Positions 62,785 to 64,000 of a stretch of DNA of 64,000 nucleotides are shown here, piece after piece; the first letter of the stretch is position 1, and each line of letters opens with the position of its first letter. This DNA comes from Litchfieldella xinjiangensis (GTDB lineage: Bacteria > Pseudomonadota > Gammaproteobacteria > Pseudomonadales > Halomonadaceae), in the NCBI RefSeq assembly GCF_000759345.1, contig NZ_JPZL01000001.1, forward strand, positions 992,001 through 1,056,000, given 5' to 3'. The notes under the pieces are model-generated. The model searched no databases, was not told the origin of the DNA, and saw only the letters and a program-made list of their open reading frames with translations. The translations under genes and the position numbers were made by a program.

Positions 62785-63743
62785 CTCCAGTCATCGCGTT
62801 CGGCGAGGCGCTCGTCGACATGCTCTCGAACCGACTGGGTGATGACGCCGCGCAAGGGCCCGAGACATTCACCCCTTACGCCGGCGGCGCGCCGGCCAAC
62901 GTGGCGGTAGCCTGTGCTCGGCTGGGCGTGCCCAGTCGCTTTCTCGGCATGTTGGGCAGCGATTACTTTGGCGACTTCCTGGCCGCTGAGCTTGCCCATC
63001 ATGGGGTGGATGTTTCCGGCGTGGTACGTACCGATGCGGCACGCACGGCCCTGGCCTTCGTATCACGCGATGCCCAAGGCGAGCGCACGTTCGATTTCTA
63101 CCGCCCCCCCGCGGCGGATCTGCTTTATCGTCTCGAGCACCTCCCCACCGGCGTCTTCGGTGAACCCGCGATCTTCCACCTCTGCTCCAACAGCCTGACC
63201 GACGCGGGCATTGCGGAAACCACGCTGGCATTGGCCGACATGGCCTCCAAGGCGGGCTGTTTGGTCAGCGTGGATGCCAACCTGCGGCATAACCTGTGGC
63301 CGACCGGCTACGCGGAGATCGGCCTGGTCACTCGCTTGCTCGACAGCGCCCAGTTGCTCAAGCTCTCGCGTGAGGAACTCGACTACCTGCGTGCCGATCA
63401 TCCTGCCGATGCCTGGCTTGCCGAGCGCCTCGCAGCCGGCGTACGTCTGGTCATCATCACCGATGGCCCCTACGATGTAGAAGTCCGTACGGTCGGCTCG
63501 ACCTTGTCAGTCACCCCGCCCATGGTGGTGCCCGTCGACACTACCGCAGGGGGCGATGCCTTCATCGGCGGCCTGCTTGCCATGATCGCCAAGGCGGGAC
63601 TCGATCAGGGTTGGTATCAGGACGCGGCGCAACTCGAGCGTTTCGTGTCGGTCGCCTGCCATTGCGGTGCCCACGCTGTGACCCGGCCAGGCGCATACGC
63701 CGCGCTACCCACCCATGAGGACCTCGTGAGCCTCGGTTTGTAA
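62781..63743 (+). CDS. Fructokinase (PfkB family)
   Basis: The 320-residue ribokinase-fold enzyme has an N-terminal PFTPYAGGAPANVAVACARLG-type glycine motif and the C-terminal DTTAGGDAFIGGLL with the catalytic Asp. It probably makes fructose 6-phosphate, which Pgi (co-translated, 4-base overlap) converts to glucose 6-phosphate for the Entner-Doudoroff route. 2-Keto-3-deoxygluconate kinase is a less likely alternative. Confidence 0.86.
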   Translation: MTPVIAFGEALVDMLSNRLGDDAAQGPETFTPYAGGAPANVAVACARLGVPSRFLGMLGSDYFGDFLAAELAHHGVDVSGVVRTDAARTALAFVSRDAQGERTFDFYRPPAADLLYRLEHLPTGVFGEPAIFHLCSNSLTDAGIAETTLALADMASKAGCLVSVDANLRHNLWPTGYAEIGLVTRLLDSAQLLKLSREELDYLRADHPADAWLAERLAAGVRLVIITDGPYDVEVRTVGSTLSVTPPMVVPVDTTAGGDAFIGGLLAMIAKAGLDQGWYQDAAQLERFVSVACHCGAHAVTRPGAYAALPTHEDLVSLGL

Positions 63744-63765
63744 TCCATCCAACCAGGAGCGCTCC

Positions 63766-64000
63766 ATGCCCTACCAGGCACACGAATCGCGTTACGAAAG
63801 CATGCCCTACCGCCGCTGCGGCAACAGCGGAATCGACCTGCCGGCCCTGTCGCTGGGCCTGTGGCACAATTTCGGCGATGTCGACACTCTCGACAACCAG
63901 CGCGACCTGTTGCGCACCGCCTTCGACCTTGGCATCAATCACTTCGACCTGGCCAACAATTACGGACCGCCGCCGGGCAGTGCCGAACGCAACTTCGGCC
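63766..64000 (+). CDS. Aldo/keto reductase, YghZ-like, cut by the window edge
   Basis: Seventy-eight codons are visible. MPYRRCGNSGIDLPALSLGLWHNFGDVD with FDLGINHFDLANNYGPPPG is the N-terminus of the YghZ group (L-glyceraldehyde 3-phosphate reductase), and contains the tetrad Asp and Tyr. AGGAG (63755-63759) lies 6 bases upstream. It follows fructokinase after 22 bases, so it likely belongs to the pgi transcript. Confidence 0.85.
   Translation, partial: MPYQAHESRYESMPYRRCGNSGIDLPALSLGLWHNFGDVDTLDNQRDLLRTAFDLGINHFDLANNYGPPPGSAERNFG

Noticed and set aside
1-64000. tRNA, rRNA, CRISPR arrays, insertion-sequence transposases or prophage genes
   Set aside because: None was recognised when reading both strands; direct repeats seen were single short pairs or the tesA triplet.

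Overview
The window is one contiguous, GC-rich stretch of gammaproteobacterial chromosome with almost no non-coding space (no gene-free gap exceeds 300 bases). Several things point to a halophile of the Halomonas/Chromohalobacter group: many conserved blocks are in Halomonas/Pseudomonas-type order, the proteins are rich in Asp and Glu, and genes are present for the compatible solute glucosylglycerate. This assignment is an inference from gene content; no 16S or other marker RNA gene is present.

Layout. 1-3237: the pckA / hslO-hslR-yrfG / nudE block known from enterics; pckA runs off the left edge. 3262-8977: a Gfo/Idh oxidoreductase, ilvD and lon. 9078-15482: a DUF945 protein, then an overlapping nrdR-ribD-ribBX-ribH-nusB-thiL-pgpA series (read right to left). 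15638-22718: a glucosylglycerate locus with a GH13 sugar phosphorylase (ggaP-like), a Cu(I) ATPase, a DsbG-like protein, and a gpgP-gpgS pair. 22947-25772: glyA and a large exported protein of unknown function. 26005-30790: an accessory nucleotide-sugar and glycosyltransferase island with an AT-rich left flank and a 60-base inverted-repeat structure at its right edge. 30998-38788: ybbP-ybbA/tesA, an EamA transporter, an Rdx protein, an MFS transporter, a short LOV photoreceptor and a PA3496-like protein. 38888-44534: ettA, a 51-residue membrane peptide, lpxL, alr and tolC. 44656-52001: the rpoS-nlpD-popT-pcm-surE-truD-ispF-ispD-ftsB block (read right to left), preceded by a GNAT/DUF482 protein and a PAS-GGDEF diguanylate cyclase. 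55185-64000: central sugar metabolism, with gap divergent from edd-glk-mutarotase-AKR, then pgi-fructokinase and a truncated second AKR.

How the genes work together. The strongest new signal is regulatory. Upstream of gpgP there is a perfect GCACC-N5-GGTGC dyad, the form of an NtrC site. It is centred 108 bases upstream of the start predicted by a -24/-12 (sigma-54) promoter. A second -24/-12 match lies upstream of ggaP. This suggests that glucosylglycerate synthesis and phosphorolysis are under nitrogen control, which fits the known accumulation of this anionic solute during nitrogen limitation.

In sugar catabolism, HexR-type operators lie at pckA and between gap and edd. Fructokinase, Pgi, Glk and the mutarotase would feed glucose 6-phosphate towards Edd; zwf, pgl and eda are not in the window.

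The rpoS block joins isoprenoid synthesis (IspD, IspF) to a DUF368 undecaprenyl-phosphate transporter (PopT) and the amidase activator NlpD, so it is partly an envelope operon.
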